Below are positions 38,157-47,871 of a stretch of 64,000 nucleotides of DNA, piece after piece. Every line of letters begins with the position of its first letter. Position 1 is the stretch's first letter. Source of the stretch: Flavobacteriales bacterium UBA6051 (GTDB lineage: Bacteria > Bacteroidota > Bacteroidia > Flavobacteriales_D > Crocinitomicaceae); the NCBI GenBank assembly GCA_002427735.1, contig DIYP01000006.1, positions 248,001 to 312,000 of the forward strand. The letters run 5' to 3'. Under the pieces are notes generated by a model. That model searched no databases, was not told where the DNA came from, and saw nothing but the letters and a program-made list of their open reading frames with translations. A program made the translations under genes and the position numbers.

Positions 38157-38200
38157 GCATAAACAAGATTCAGTTAACCGTTACTTACGAAATTTAAGTT

Positions 38201-38866
38201 ATGAGACACGGAAAAAAAATCAATCACTTAAGTAGAAAGTCTGCTCACAGAAAAGCAATGCTTTCGAACATGGCTTGTTCGTTAATCGAACACAAGCGTA
38301 TTAACACAACTGTTGCTAAAGCAAAAGCTTTACGTGGATATGTTGAGCCGTTAATTACAAAGTCAAAGACAGATTCTACACACTCTAGAAGAACAGTGTT
38401 TAGCTATTTACAAAGTAAAGATGCTGTTGCTGAATTATTTAGAGAAGTTGCTCCTAAGGTGGCTGATCGTCCTGGAGGATATACACGTATTATCCGTACA
38501 GGTTATCGTTTAGGTGATAATGCTGAAATGTGTATGATTGAGTTGGTTGATTTCAACGAGCTCTACTCTAACGAAGGGAAGAAGAAAACAACTCGTCGTT
38601 CACGTCGCGGTGGCGGTGGAGCTAAGGCTGCTGATGCTACAACTGAAGAAACTGTTGACGCGGTTGAAGAAGCAGAAGTAGTAGAGGAGGTAACTGCTGA
38701 GGCAGCAACTGAAACTGCAGTTGAAGAAACTGTTGAGGAAACAGCAGCAGAGGAAGCTCCTGCTGAACCAGAAGCAAAGGCTGAAAAGCCAGCAGCTGAA
38801 GAAGCAAAAGAAGAGAAAAAAGAGGATGATTCTGACGATGCTGAAGAAGCAAAGGAAGAAAAATAA
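38201..38866 (+). CDS. rplQ: 50S ribosomal protein L17 with long acidic C-terminal tail
   Basis: 221-residue L17. The core (about residues 1-125) begins [19 protein letters not shown] and ends near V-D-F-N-E-L-Y. It is followed by a basic patch ([10 protein letters not shown]) and then about 85 residues rich in Ala, Glu and Thr ending in E-E-A-K-E-E-K. Typical L17 has 115-160 residues, so the tail is an extension; such tails occur in other Bacteroidota. The gene ends the ribosomal block. Confidence 0.96.
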   Translation: MRHGKKINHLSRKSAHRKAMLSNMACSLIEHKRINTTVAKAKALRGYVEPLITKSKTDSTHSRRTVFSYLQSKDAVAELFREVAPKVADRPGGYTRIIRTGYRLGDNAEMCMIELVDFNELYSNEGKKKTTRRSRRGGGGAKAADATTEETVDAVEEAEVVEEVTAEAATETAVEETVEETAAEEAPAEPEAKAEKPAAEEAKEEKKEDDSDDAEEAKEEK

Positions 38867-38884
38867 TCCTTCTAGACTTAAGAG

Positions 38885-38916
38885 AAAGGGCGATGTTTAC
38901 ATCGCCCTTTTTTTGT
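38885..38916 (+). terminator. intrinsic terminator after rplQ
   Basis: AAAGGGCGATG pairs with CATCGCCCTTT around a small TTTA loop, followed by a run of Ts. It closes the ribosomal protein transcription unit 19 nt after the rplQ stop. Confidence 0.9.
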
Positions 38917-38951
38917 GGATAACTTTGGCTTAATCTTTCGATTTGGAATGC

Positions 38952-38959
38952 TAACTTTG
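38952..38959 (+). promoter_or_regulatory. candidate -7 element of carA
   Basis: TAACTTTG fits TAnnTTTG and lies 16 nt before the carA ATG. A TTG at 38925-38927 gives a 24-nt spacer, one longer than the usual range. Confidence 0.45.
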
Positions 38960-38975
38960 TAAAAATTTTTTCGGT

Positions 38976-40079
38976 ATGGAGGATAAAAAAGAAGCAGTTT
39001 TACTACTTGAAGACGGAACGGTTTTTCATGGTACAGCGATTGGTCAAATTGGTACTACGACAGGGGAAATCGCCTTTAATACAGGGATGACAGGTTATCA
39101 GGAAGTATTCACAGACCCTTCTTATTATGGTCAAATTTTGGTAATGACCGCAGCTCATATCGGAAATTATGGTGTTCATGAAGAAGAGGTAGAGTCAGAT
39201 GGGATGAAAATTGCCGGAATGGTGATTAAGAAGTTCTCAGATGGTTATTCACGTCCTTCAGGATGGAAATCCTTGAATGAATACATGCTTGACGATAAAA
39301 AAGTGGGAATCGCTGATGTTGATACGAGAGCACTGGTTCGTCATATTCGTAGTAAAGGAGCTATGAACTGCATAATATCATCTGAAACGATGGATATGGA
39401 TGCATTAATGAAAGAATTGAAAGAAGTTCCTTCGATGGAGGGATTGGAGCTTTCTTCAAAGGTGGCTACGAAAGAAGCCTATGAGGTTAAACCTGAGAAT
39501 GCACAGCACAAAGTATCGCTTCTAGATTTAGGCGTTAAGAACAATATCGTTCGTTGTTTAGTAGAAAGAGGGTGCCACGTGAAAGTGTTCCCGCTGAACT
39601 CTTCTATGGAAGAATTGAATAGTTTCAATCCAGATGGATATATGCTTTCTAATGGTCCAGGTGATCCATCAGCAATGCCTGATTCAGTTGCATTAGTTCA
39701 AAAAATTGTAGAGGAGGGTAAGCCAGTATTTGGAATTTGCCTTGGTCATCAAATCCTTGGGCTAAGTCAAGGGCTTAAAACAGAAAAAATGTTTAACGGA
39801 CATCGTGGGATTAATCACCCAATAAAAAACCTTAAGACAGGAAAGGGTGAAATCACATCTCAGAATCATGGGTTCGTTATTTCAAAAGAAAGCATCGATG
39901 GAAATGATAAAGTGAACATGACTCATGTTCATTTAAATGATAATACCGTTGCTGGAATTGAATTGACTGATAAGCCGGTTTTCTCGGTACAATATCATCC
40001 GGAAGCTTCTGCTGGACCGCACGATTCACGTTACTTGTTTGATCAGTTCGTGGATAACATGAAACAAGCAACCAACTAG
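38976..40079 (+). CDS. carA: carbamoyl-phosphate synthase small subunit
   Basis: 367-residue glutaminase subunit that supplies ammonia to CarB for arginine and pyrimidine synthesis. The N-terminal CPSase domain (F-H-G-T-A-I-G, G-E-I-A-F-N-T-G-M-T-G-Y-Q-E) precedes a class I glutamine amidotransferase domain. That domain has the nucleophile in F-G-I-C-L-G-H-Q and the His-Glu pair in Q-Y-H-P-E-A-S-A-G-P. carB is not adjacent. eno follows after 46 nt. Confidence 0.97.
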   Translation: MEDKKEAVLLLEDGTVFHGTAIGQIGTTTGEIAFNTGMTGYQEVFTDPSYYGQILVMTAAHIGNYGVHEEEVESDGMKIAGMVIKKFSDGYSRPSGWKSLNEYMLDDKKVGIADVDTRALVRHIRSKGAMNCIISSETMDMDALMKELKEVPSMEGLELSSKVATKEAYEVKPENAQHKVSLLDLGVKNNIVRCLVERGCHVKVFPLNSSMEELNSFNPDGYMLSNGPGDPSAMPDSVALVQKIVEEGKPVFGICLGHQILGLSQGLKTEKMFNGHRGINHPIKNLKTGKGEITSQNHGFVISKESIDGNDKVNMTHVHLNDNTVAGIELTDKPVFSVQYHPEASAGPHDSRYLFDQFVDNMKQATN

Positions 40080-40122
40080 GAATATTAATTCCCTGAATGC
40101 ATTTTTCAGGTAAAACCTATAA

Positions 40123-41409
<1,287 letters not shown>

Positions 41410-41433
41410 GTATAAGTCTTAATGACTTTGATA

Positions 41434-41467
41434 AGGCGTGTGTCTAAATGATACGCGCCTTTTTTTG
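41434..41467 (+). terminator. intrinsic terminator after eno
   Basis: AGGCGTGTGTC and GATACGCGCCT form an 11-bp stem with two G-T wobbles and a TAAAT loop, followed by a T-run, 24 nt after the eno stop. Confidence 0.85.
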
Positions 41468-41697
41468 TTTTTTAAAAGGCTATCTCCTTAATAATCTATT
41501 GATTAACTAGGGATTTAGTAAAGGTAAAAAGACGTTTAAATTGCCTTAGGAATTCAACAATAAGGTTAAATATTAAACAATATCACCACTTTTTCAGCGT
41601 ATCAAGGTATTTTTGTATCACTCTAATTAAAATGTACGCAACCTTTCGTTAACATGAACGTCCATATTAACGACTAACTATATTTAAATACTATCAA
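41468..41697. other. AT-rich region between eno and the secreted-protein genes
   Basis: The remainder of the 288-nt gap contains no gene. A TATTTTTG box (41608-41615) fits the -7 consensus and probably starts transcription about 80 nt before the small secreted protein gene, though no TTG lies at the expected distance. Confidence 0.4.
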
Positions 41698-42051
41698 ATG
41701 AAACTACTTTTTAGTTTATTGCTTATCTGTTCCTTGGGAACTGCCTATGGACAACAAGGCGGGACGCAGTCGACCGAACAGTTCTTTGGCCAGTGTCTTT
41801 TCAATATTACGAATCAAGCAGAAATGGATGCTCTGCAAGCGGAAATGGCTCAGAACCCTAACATCGATATGGTTCGCTTGGATATGAATACTCAGCGCGC
41901 CCTAGTAATTACTTCTTGGTTAACAGATTTAACTGAACAAGAGTTTGTTTCATGGTTTGGATCTTACGGATCATCAGTAACCTGCGTTCAGGTTGGTGTA
42001 TATGGTGTAGATGCCATGAATCCTTATCCATTTACCAACTGTCAAAACTAG
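41698..42051 (+). CDS. small secreted protein of unknown function
   Basis: 117-residue protein with a clear signal peptide ending near A-Y-G-Q-Q. The mature part has an alternating pattern suggestive of a ferredoxin-like beta-alpha-beta fold (F-N-I-T-N-Q-A-E-M-D-A-L ... M-V-R-L-D-M-N-T-Q-R-A-L-V-I-T) and three cysteines, one early and two near the end. No homologous family comes to mind. Its stop lies 4 nt before the ATG of the T9SS cargo gene, so the two are co-expressed and may be functionally linked. Confidence 0.75.
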   Translation: MKLLFSLLLICSLGTAYGQQGGTQSTEQFFGQCLFNITNQAEMDALQAEMAQNPNIDMVRLDMNTQRALVITSWLTDLTEQEFVSWFGSYGSSVTCVQVGVYGVDAMNPYPFTNCQN

Positions 42052-42055
42052 AGTG

Positions 42056-44659
42056 ATGAGAGTTATATTATCAAGCCTTTTTGTCATATGTGCACTTGGA
42101 GTCTATGCTCAAGGTGTAGTTTCTAATTCATGTGACCAAGCTCAAAACATTTGTAATAATGTACCTGTTCCTTTTCCATTGTCAACAGGAGCGAGTCCTA
42201 ACCCTACCGTTCCTCCGTCAGGAAGTTTTTCAAACCCAAGCACGAACCCAGCCGGAGTAAATTCTGGATGTCTTTTTTCTGGAGAATTAAATCCAAACTG
42301 GTTTGTCTTGAATGTTACTTCTAATGGAGTTTTAGAGTTCGAAATAGGTCAGCCTGGAGGTACAGGTTTCTATGATTGGGAACTATGGCCTTATGACCCT
42401 GTTAACGGATGTAATAATATTGCTAATAATTTGGTTGCACCTGCTGCGTGTAACTGGAATGCTTCGTCTGCAGGATATACTGGTATGTCGAATGGTGGAC
42501 CGCCCCCAGGTGGTGTTGCCGGAAACTTTCAGCCGGCAATTCCTGTTCAAGCGGGAGAAGCGTACATCCTAATGTTCTCCAACTACAGTTATGCAACGGG
42601 TAATGTTGAGTTGACATTTCCTCCTTCAGGTGCTTCTATTGGTTGTTCTGGAGGAACGCCGAACCAAACTATTTGTGAGGGAGATGCTGCAACAGTTGAC
42701 TTAATCATGAGTCCAGGTTGGGTGAATGCATCGGCTAACTGGTTGGTGACAACGAACGTTGCAAATCCTACAGGAACAGGAATTACCGGGATGATTATTG
42801 ATCCTCCCGTGACAACAGATTATGAAGTAGAGATTTGGGATCAAGGAGCGATCGTTGATACAATCGAATTTACGATCACAGTTGTCCCACCACCAACTCC
42901 AGACGCAGGTATGGATCAAGTGCTTTGTCTGGGTACACCAATTGACCTTGATGGAACAGTGAGTGATCCAACGAACACAATTACTTGGTCTACGGATGCA
43001 AGTGCTGTAAATCCAAATCCAATTATCAATTATTCGCCAAATCAATCAGCTGAAGATCCTTCAGTGGTGGTAAACCAAGTTGGAACTTATTTATTTATTC
43101 TTGAAGAAGATAACCCAGTCTGCGGTGCCGTTGAAGATACCGTAGAAGTTATCATGGAGGATTTAACGATCAGTGCATCAACTGTTGCTCCATCTTGTCA
43201 AGGGTTTGCTGATGGTGAGATTCATATTACGAGTCCTGAGGCAAGTGAATATAGTTTTGATGGCGGTCTAACTTGGGTAGCGGACACTTTTGATGTTGTT
43301 TTCGGAGCTGGAGGATATCTTGTGTGCGCACGATCTCCACTAGGGTGTGAGAAATGTGTTGCGGCAAATGTCGTTGATCCAGCCCCAGTTACTATTTCTG
43401 TTAGTAATGATACGTTGATCTGTGAAAATGGTACGGCTTATATGTCTGCTTCGGCAACTGGAGGTACATCATATTTATTTAACTGGGATCACACGACGAA
43501 CACAAGTGCGAGTCAAGATGTGAATCCAGCGATTGCAACTACTTACACTGTTATTGCAGAAAATGAAAACGGATGTCTTTCGCCACCTGAAACAATTGAT
43601 GTAACAATTCGTCCTCCGTTATCTGGAAATATTTCTGCTTGGGATACAATCTGCCCAGGATACCCAACAGATATTTGGGCGAACGTTAGTGGTGGTATTG
43701 GTACACCATACAACTTTGTATGGACGAGTGGAGACACTCAAAATGGTCCAGATAACCATTTGATAAACGTGAATCCACCAGTAACAACTGATTATACCGT
43801 TACAATTACAGATGGTTGTGAGTCAACGCCATTAGTGATGCAGACAAATGTTAGAGTTGCCCCACTTCCGGTTCCGCAATATGAAGTATTGGATCCAGAT
43901 CAATGTGAGCCAGCTGTATTTCATATCGTGAATAGAACAGACCCTTCAATGAGTGAGTTCAACTATTGGTGGATCGAGGAAGATCAAGAATTCATTAATA
44001 TGGATACCATCGTGACTGATTCAATGTATTTTGGATTGTATGATATGCAAATGATCATTACATCGTATGAAGGATGTGTTGACTCATTGACGTTCATTGA
44101 TGCATTGAATGTAAAACCAAAACCAGTTGCTGATTTCAGATACTCGCCAAATCCGGTAACAATGTTTAATACGAAGGTGAACTTTACTAATTATTCATAT
44201 AACGGATACTCATATGAGTGGTTCTTCCCTGGTGCTTATCCAACGCATTCAACACAAACAAATGTTCAGGTGCTCTATCCTGATGGACAAACAGGAATCT
44301 ATGATGTAATGTTGGTGACAACGTCAGAACTTGGATGTGTAGATACAATGAAGCATGAGTTGATTGTATTCCCTGAGGTGTTAATTTATGCGCCGAACTC
44401 ATTCACACCAGATGATGACGAGTTCAACCAGGATTGGAGAGTTTATATGGAAGGAATTGATATTTATGACTTTGAGCTATTGGTTTATGACCGATGGGGA
44501 GAACTGGTATGGGAATCTCATGATATCAATGTTGCCTGGGATGGTACTTATGCTGGTAGACCGCTTCCTTCTGGAGCTTATACATGGATCATTCGAACAA
44601 AAGACATGTTGAATGATGACAAGTATGAGTACAATGGGCATGTCAATATTCTGAGATAG
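42056..44659 (+). CDS. large secreted protein with PKD-like repeats and T9SS type-B sorting domain
   Basis: About 867-residue cell-surface protein. It has a signal peptide (A-L-G-V-Y-A-Q-G), several immunoglobulin/PKD-like modules rich in Cys and aromatic residues, for example T-Y-T-V-I-A-E-N-E-N-G-C and D-Y-T-V-T-I-T-D-G-C, and a PKD-type region near residue 700. The C-terminal about 90 residues form a gliding-motility-associated (CHU_C, type B) sorting domain: A-P-N-S-F-T-P-D-D-D, Y-D-R-W-G-E-L-V-W and L-P-S-G-A-Y-T-W. The ATG at 42056 is preferred over the GTG at 42053. An adhesin-like role is inferred. Confidence 0.93.
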   Translation: MRVILSSLFVICALGVYAQGVVSNSCDQAQNICNNVPVPFPLSTGASPNPTVPPSGSFSNPSTNPAGVNSGCLFSGELNPNWFVLNVTSNGVLEFEIGQPGGTGFYDWELWPYDPVNGCNNIANNLVAPAACNWNASSAGYTGMSNGGPPPGGVAGNFQPAIPVQAGEAYILMFSNYSYATGNVELTFPPSGASIGCSGGTPNQTICEGDAATVDLIMSPGWVNASANWLVTTNVANPTGTGITGMIIDPPVTTDYEVEIWDQGAIVDTIEFTITVVPPPTPDAGMDQVLCLGTPIDLDGTVSDPTNTITWSTDASAVNPNPIINYSPNQSAEDPSVVVNQVGTYLFILEEDNPVCGAVEDTVEVIMEDLTISASTVAPSCQGFADGEIHITSPEASEYSFDGGLTWVADTFDVVFGAGGYLVCARSPLGCEKCVAANVVDPAPVTISVSNDTLICENGTAYMSASATGGTSYLFNWDHTTNTSASQDVNPAIATTYTVIAENENGCLSPPETIDVTIRPPLSGNISAWDTICPGYPTDIWANVSGGIGTPYNFVWTSGDTQNGPDNHLINVNPPVTTDYTVTITDGCESTPLVMQTNVRVAPLPVPQYEVLDPDQCEPAVFHIVNRTDPSMSEFNYWWIEEDQEFINMDTIVTDSMYFGLYDMQMIITSYEGCVDSLTFIDALNVKPKPVADFRYSPNPVTMFNTKVNFTNYSYNGYSYEWFFPGAYPTHSTQTNVQVLYPDGQTGIYDVMLVTTSELGCVDTMKHELIVFPEVLIYAPNSFTPDDDEFNQDWRVYMEGIDIYDFELLVYDRWGELVWESHDINVAWDGTYAGRPLPSGAYTWIIRTKDMLNDDKYEYNGHVNILR

Positions 44660-44680
44660 ACAATAATTCAAATTTCAAAG

Positions 44681-44713
44681 AAACGCTTCACTACACAGTG
44701 AGGCGTTTTTTTT
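44681..44713 (+). terminator. intrinsic terminator after the T9SS type-B gene
   Basis: AAACGCTTCACT and AGTGAGGCGTTT form a 12-bp stem with one G-T wobble, loop ACAC, followed by a T-run. Confidence 0.88.
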
Positions 44714-44721
44714 GACCTGAT

Positions 44722-44754
44722 TTGAGATGATATCACCATGAAAATGTACATTTG
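44722..44754 (+). promoter_or_regulatory. Bacteroidota-type promoter of hutU
   Basis: TTG (44722-44724), a 22-nt spacer and TACATTTG (44747-44754). It would give a leader of about 95 nt before the hutU ATG. Confidence 0.5.
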
Positions 44755-44854
44755 TGTCATGCAGCTCTCAAAAATTATTTTTAGGTCAAATGTTCGTTAT
44801 CCATAGTTTTTTTTGGAAAACAAAGGTGTTAATGAACAAACTAAAAATTGAATA

Positions 44855-46852
44855 ATGACAAGAGAAGAGTTTCAAAAAAATATATTAGAAGGTATCCCAA
44901 CAATTATCCCGGCAAAAAGAAAGCACGAGCCAGGAATTAATCATGCGCCGAAGCGAAAGCAAATATTGACAGCGGAAGAGCGCAAACTAGCATTGAGAAA
45001 TGCATTACGCTATTTTCCAAAGTCACAGCACCAAGAATTAGCACAGGAATTTTTGAATGAGCTCAATGAGTTTGGTCGCATTTATATGTTAAGGTATCGT
45101 CCGGACTACGAAATGTATGCACGTCCTATTGATGAGTATCCTGGAAAATGCGATCAGGCTAAGGCAATAATGCTCATGATTCAGAATAATTTAGATTATG
45201 CCGTTGCGCAGCATCCTCATGAGCTAATCACCTATGGTGGAAATGGAGCCGTATTTCAGAATTGGATTCAGTATAGATTGACCATGAAGTATTTGGCCGA
45301 GATGACGGACGAACAAACGCTGGTTATGTATTCAGGACATCCTATGGGATTGTATCCTTCTCATAAAGATGCCCCTAGAGTAGTCGTTACGAATGGTATG
45401 ATGATTCCTAATTATTCAAAGCCGGATGATTGGGATAAGTTCAATGCACTGGGAGTTACGCAATATGGTCAAATGACAGCTGGCTCGTATATGTATATTG
45501 GTCCGCAGGGAATTGTTCACGGAACAACAATTACCGTTTTGAATGGATTTCGAAAGATTGGAAAAGAACCGAAAGGCAACCTTTTTGTTACCTCGGGACT
45601 TGGTGGTATGAGTGGAGCTCAGCCGAAGGCAGGAACAATTGCTGGTTGTGTTACTGTTTGCGCTGAAGTAAATCCGAAGATTACTAAAATCCGACATGAT
45701 CAAGGTTGGGTGAATGAAATTATCGAGGATCTTGATACGCTTGTAGATAGAGTTAGAAAGGCTCAACAAAACGAGGAAGTAGTTTCAATTGCCTACTTAG
45801 GTAATATTGTTGAAGTATGGGAGAAATTTGATTCAGCTGATATACATATTGATCTCGGTTCTGATCAGACATCATTGCATAACCCATGGGCAGGAGGTTA
45901 CTATCCTGTGGGAATGACTTTCGAAGAAGCAAATGAGATGATGGCAACAAATCCTGAGCTATTTAAGGATAAAGTGCAGGAGTCACTGAGAAGACATGCG
46001 AATGCCGTTAATAAGCATACAGCAAAAGGCACGTATTTCTTTGACTATGGGAATGCGTTTTTACTTGAAGCGTCGAGAGCAGGTGCAGATATTATGGCCG
46101 ATAATGGAGTTGATTTCAGATATCCTTCTTACGTTCAAGATATCATGGGCCCAATGTGTTTTGATTATGGGTTTGGACCATTTAGATGGGTATGTGCTTC
46201 AGGAAAGCCTGAGGACTTGCAAATGACAGACAACCTTGCTTGTGAAGTGCTGGAGGAGATCATGAAGAATAGCCCCGCTGAAATTCAACAGCAAATGGCT
46301 GATAATATCCAATGGATTAAAGGCGCTCAAGAGAATAAATTGGTAGTTGGCTCTCAAGCACGAATCTTATATGCTGATGCGGAAGGACGTATGAAAATAG
46401 CTAAAGCATTTAATGATGCCATTGCCGAAGGAAAAATTGGTCCAATTGTGTTGGGGAGAGATCACCACGATGTTTCAGGAACAGACTCACCGTATAGAGA
46501 GACTTCAAACATTTATGATGGATCACGATTTACAGCTGATATGGCGATTCATAACGTCATTGGAGATGGTTTTAGAGGAGCAACCTGGATTTCAATTCAC
46601 AACGGCGGAGGAGTCGGTTGGGGTGAAGTAATGAACGGCGGCTTCGGTATGCTTTTAGATGGTTCTTCAGATGCGGAACGTAGATTGAAAATGATGCTTC
46701 ATTGGGACGTTAACAATGGAATTTCGCGTCGCTCTTGGGCACGAAATGAAGGGGCTATTTTTGCCATAAAAAGAGCTATGGAAGCAGAGCCAAAGTTGAA
46801 AGTGACCATTCCGGAGTTGGTAGAAGATGATCTACTTGACAAGCTATTTTAG
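44855..46852 (+). CDS. hutU: urocanate hydratase
   Basis: 665-residue urocanase, which uses tightly bound NAD+ to hydrate urocanate in histidine degradation. L-I-T-Y-G-G-N-G-A-V-F-Q-N-W and F-V-T-S-G-L-G-G-M-S-G-A-Q-P-K are the nucleotide-binding regions, and F-D-Y-G-F-G-P-F-R-W-V-C carries the conserved cysteine. It is about 100 residues longer than classic 550-560-residue urocanases. The extra N-terminal segment (E-G-I-P-T-I-I-P-A-K-R...) is probably the form seen in other Bacteroidota. No hutH, hutI or hutG lies nearby. Confidence 0.96.
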   Translation: MTREEFQKNILEGIPTIIPAKRKHEPGINHAPKRKQILTAEERKLALRNALRYFPKSQHQELAQEFLNELNEFGRIYMLRYRPDYEMYARPIDEYPGKCDQAKAIMLMIQNNLDYAVAQHPHELITYGGNGAVFQNWIQYRLTMKYLAEMTDEQTLVMYSGHPMGLYPSHKDAPRVVVTNGMMIPNYSKPDDWDKFNALGVTQYGQMTAGSYMYIGPQGIVHGTTITVLNGFRKIGKEPKGNLFVTSGLGGMSGAQPKAGTIAGCVTVCAEVNPKITKIRHDQGWVNEIIEDLDTLVDRVRKAQQNEEVVSIAYLGNIVEVWEKFDSADIHIDLGSDQTSLHNPWAGGYYPVGMTFEEANEMMATNPELFKDKVQESLRRHANAVNKHTAKGTYFFDYGNAFLLEASRAGADIMADNGVDFRYPSYVQDIMGPMCFDYGFGPFRWVCASGKPEDLQMTDNLACEVLEEIMKNSPAEIQQQMADNIQWIKGAQENKLVVGSQARILYADAEGRMKIAKAFNDAIAEGKIGPIVLGRDHHDVSGTDSPYRETSNIYDGSRFTADMAIHNVIGDGFRGATWISIHNGGGVGWGEVMNGGFGMLLDGSSDAERRLKMMLHWDVNNGISRRSWARNEGAIFAIKRAMEAEPKLKVTIPELVEDDLLDKLF

Positions 46853-47713
46853 TCAGTTCAGGCGGAAAACAAATTTTACTTTTTTAGAAAGAGCCTCAGA
46901 TCGAAAAACGGATTCAATCGTCGTTTCAACAGCTGGCATTAAGTTCTCAAACAAGTTATCGACAAGTTCCATTCTAGCCTCTATTGGATTGGTCATTGTC
47001 GAGTAACTCATGTATTCAATTTCTGAGCTGTTCTCAGCCATTGTATTGAGCTTGAATAATATTTCCTTGGAGTTTAGGTCAATTGCCGTAACCGATGCAC
47101 GTATAAAACCTGGATAAAAAGTACTGCTTGTTTCATCCTCATCCAGTTCGGGAAGTTCAATTTCAAAATTGTCTAGAATCAATAGATAAATATCAGATGG
47201 TTCAGTAAGTTTTTCAATAGATGAACTGTGATCATTGAAGAAATCATAGTCGAACTTAAGATCTCTCTCAAAAAGCGCCATTTTTGATTTGTCACAGGCA
47301 TAGTGACGTAAATAAGACTTATTAACCCTGTTTTTTGTCAACGAATCGACCTGACCATTCATCATCAGGATAGTTAGTGAAGCCGCATCCATTGTAAATC
47401 CATCCTTCATTATACCTCTATTTGACTCAGCCGAATTCAGCGTGAATTTGTCTAAGAAAATGCAATGGAGAGTGTCTTTGGATAGTTTACGAATAAGGTC
47501 TGAATTGATGAAAGGTTCTGACGTCACTTCCGATGCTTGTGCACTAGCTGAAAGTATTTTGGCTTTTAGTGCATCAAGCGCCTCAAAATCACTTTCATAT
47601 TGGGCATCACTGTAATCTATTCTTGGGTCATAAGATTCAGAATTTCCAGAACCACATCGTGTGAATAGCATGACTGAACAAATACTCAGAGAGATGAGAA
47701 GACCTTTTTTCAT
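46853..47713 (-). CDS. lipoprotein of unknown function
   Basis: 286-residue protein with a lipobox (M-L-F-T-R-C-G-S-G-N, Cys about residue 20). The rest is soluble, with beta-rich segments such as Y-L-L-I-L-D-N-F-E-I-E and A-S-V-T-A-I-D-L-N-S-K-E-I-L-F-K-L-N-T near the C-terminus. No domain is recognised. Its stop codon directly abuts the convergent hutU stop with no base between them. Confidence 0.75.
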   Translation of the reverse strand: MKKGLLISLSICSVMLFTRCGSGNSESYDPRIDYSDAQYESDFEALDALKAKILSASAQASEVTSEPFINSDLIRKLSKDTLHCIFLDKFTLNSAESNRGIMKDGFTMDAASLTILMMNGQVDSLTKNRVNKSYLRHYACDKSKMALFERDLKFDYDFFNDHSSSIEKLTEPSDIYLLILDNFEIELPELDEDETSSTFYPGFIRASVTAIDLNSKEILFKLNTMAENSSEIEYMSYSTMTNPIEARMELVDNLFENLMPAVETTIESVFRSEALSKKVKFVFRLN

Positions 47714-47871
47714 AGTAATAGTTTGAGATAAAGATAGTTGATATCAATGAGTAACGCTGTGTTTATCATCCTTCTTTCCATTACAAGTAGAATCATGAAT
47801 GATAATTATGCATACCTAAAATAATTAAGTACATTTAATCACTAAACCATGCATGATTTAATTCGTTAATC

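Noticed and set aside
38637..38933. Open frames opposite and alongside the L17 tail
   Set aside because: They result from the low-complexity Ala/Glu-rich codons of rplQ and have repetitive, non-protein-like composition.
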